Below are positions 22,768-23,050 of a stretch of 23,050 nucleotides of DNA, piece after piece (the stretch's first letter is position 1; the number at the start of each line of letters is the position of its first letter). Both the position numbers and the translations under genes were made by a program. The notes under the pieces are model-generated. The model worked only from the letters and a program-made list of their open reading frames with translations. It was not told the origin of the DNA and did no database searches. The stretch is from positions 1-23,050 of the forward strand of contig CAZCRF010000040.1 in assembly GCA_964501065.1 (NCBI GenBank). The letters are read 5' to 3'. The stretch comes from Hallerella sp964501065. Lineage in GTDB: Bacteria; Fibrobacterota; Fibrobacteria; Fibrobacterales; Fibrobacteraceae.

Positions 22768-23050
22768 GACTTGGGAAAGGGGAAACGAACAGAGGCTCTG
22801 GACCAGTGGGGAGAGTCGCTTGCGTAAAGGAAAGAGCGTCAGCACGAATCGTGTGACAAACACAGTTCGTGTCAAACTTGAGCGTGACCCAGGGGCATGG
22901 GGTGGAGAATCAATTAGCAATTGGCAATGTGCAATTGTATTTGAAGAAAGGCACGGCGATACTAAACTCTAAGAACTAATCACTCGCAACTAATACTCCC
23001 CCTATCTTGCCCCACGCCGGGTAGGCGAAACAGGTCGCTTTCTATTCGGC
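22768..23050. other. Gene-free right end with an inverted match to the left end
   Basis: I see no supportable gene in this stretch; the one open frame (22751-22972) has no family features and lies in repeat-type sequence. Positions 23025-23037 (GCGAAACAGGTCG) are the exact reverse complement of 288-300. The segment also holds AATTGGCAATGTGCAATTG-type sequence near 22918, resembling other low-complexity intergenic DNA. Confidence 0.45.

Noticed and set aside
22651..22972. Small open frames at the right end (89 and 73 codons)
   Set aside because: They lie in degenerate TAG/GTGG-type repeats and have no ribosome-binding site or family features.

Overview
The window most resembles a Gram-negative bacterium of the Fibrobacter type. 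This is inference, and no 16S or marker gene is present. The reasons are a lone MCE/MlaD-type protein, a CotH-family lipoprotein, surface-polymer genes next to housekeeping genes, and a recurring TATATT or TAACTT hexamer just upstream of most first genes. Base composition is uneven: housekeeping genes are G+C-rich, and parts of the surface locus (about 14.4-15.8 kb and 17.1-18.9 kb) are clearly more A+T-rich.

Left part (1-7.6 kb). A gene-free, hairpin-rich block (1-464) precedes an eIF1/SUI1-like gene. Next come rtcB (RNA ligase), a tRNA-Asn(GTT) with a strong promoter and terminator, and an MCE-domain protein, all on the minus strand. Then on the plus strand come argG with a terminator, a sugar-porter MFS gene and a CotH-like lipoprotein.

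Middle and right part (7.6-22.5 kb). This is a surface-polymer locus made of two converging gene sets. The plus-strand set holds a TarI/IspD-like cytidylyltransferase, an SDR reductase/epimerase, two tandem CDP-glycerol glycerophosphotransferase-like enzymes, a flippase, an acyltransferase with a doubtful 5' end, a third CDP-glycerol transferase-like enzyme, a secreted endonuclease/exonuclease/phosphatase-fold enzyme, tagD and an O-antigen ligase/polymerase. The minus-strand set is UDP-glucose dehydrogenase, two LicD paralogs and a family 2 glycosyltransferase. The two sets meet tail to tail with a 50-base coding overlap near 18.4 kb.

Taken together, the locus encodes two CDP-activated building blocks (CDP-glycerol, and a second CDP-polyol of unknown identity) and UDP-glucuronate. 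It also encodes five enzymes of families that handle phosphodiester-linked substituents, plus export and polymerisation functions. The best reading is a teichoic-acid-like, polyol-phosphate-decorated capsule or O-polysaccharide in a Gram-negative cell.

The right end (22.5-23.05 kb) is again gene-free, with degenerate TAG/GTGG-type repeats. It carries an inverted match to the left-end block, so the window is flanked by opposite-facing members of one intergenic repeat family.
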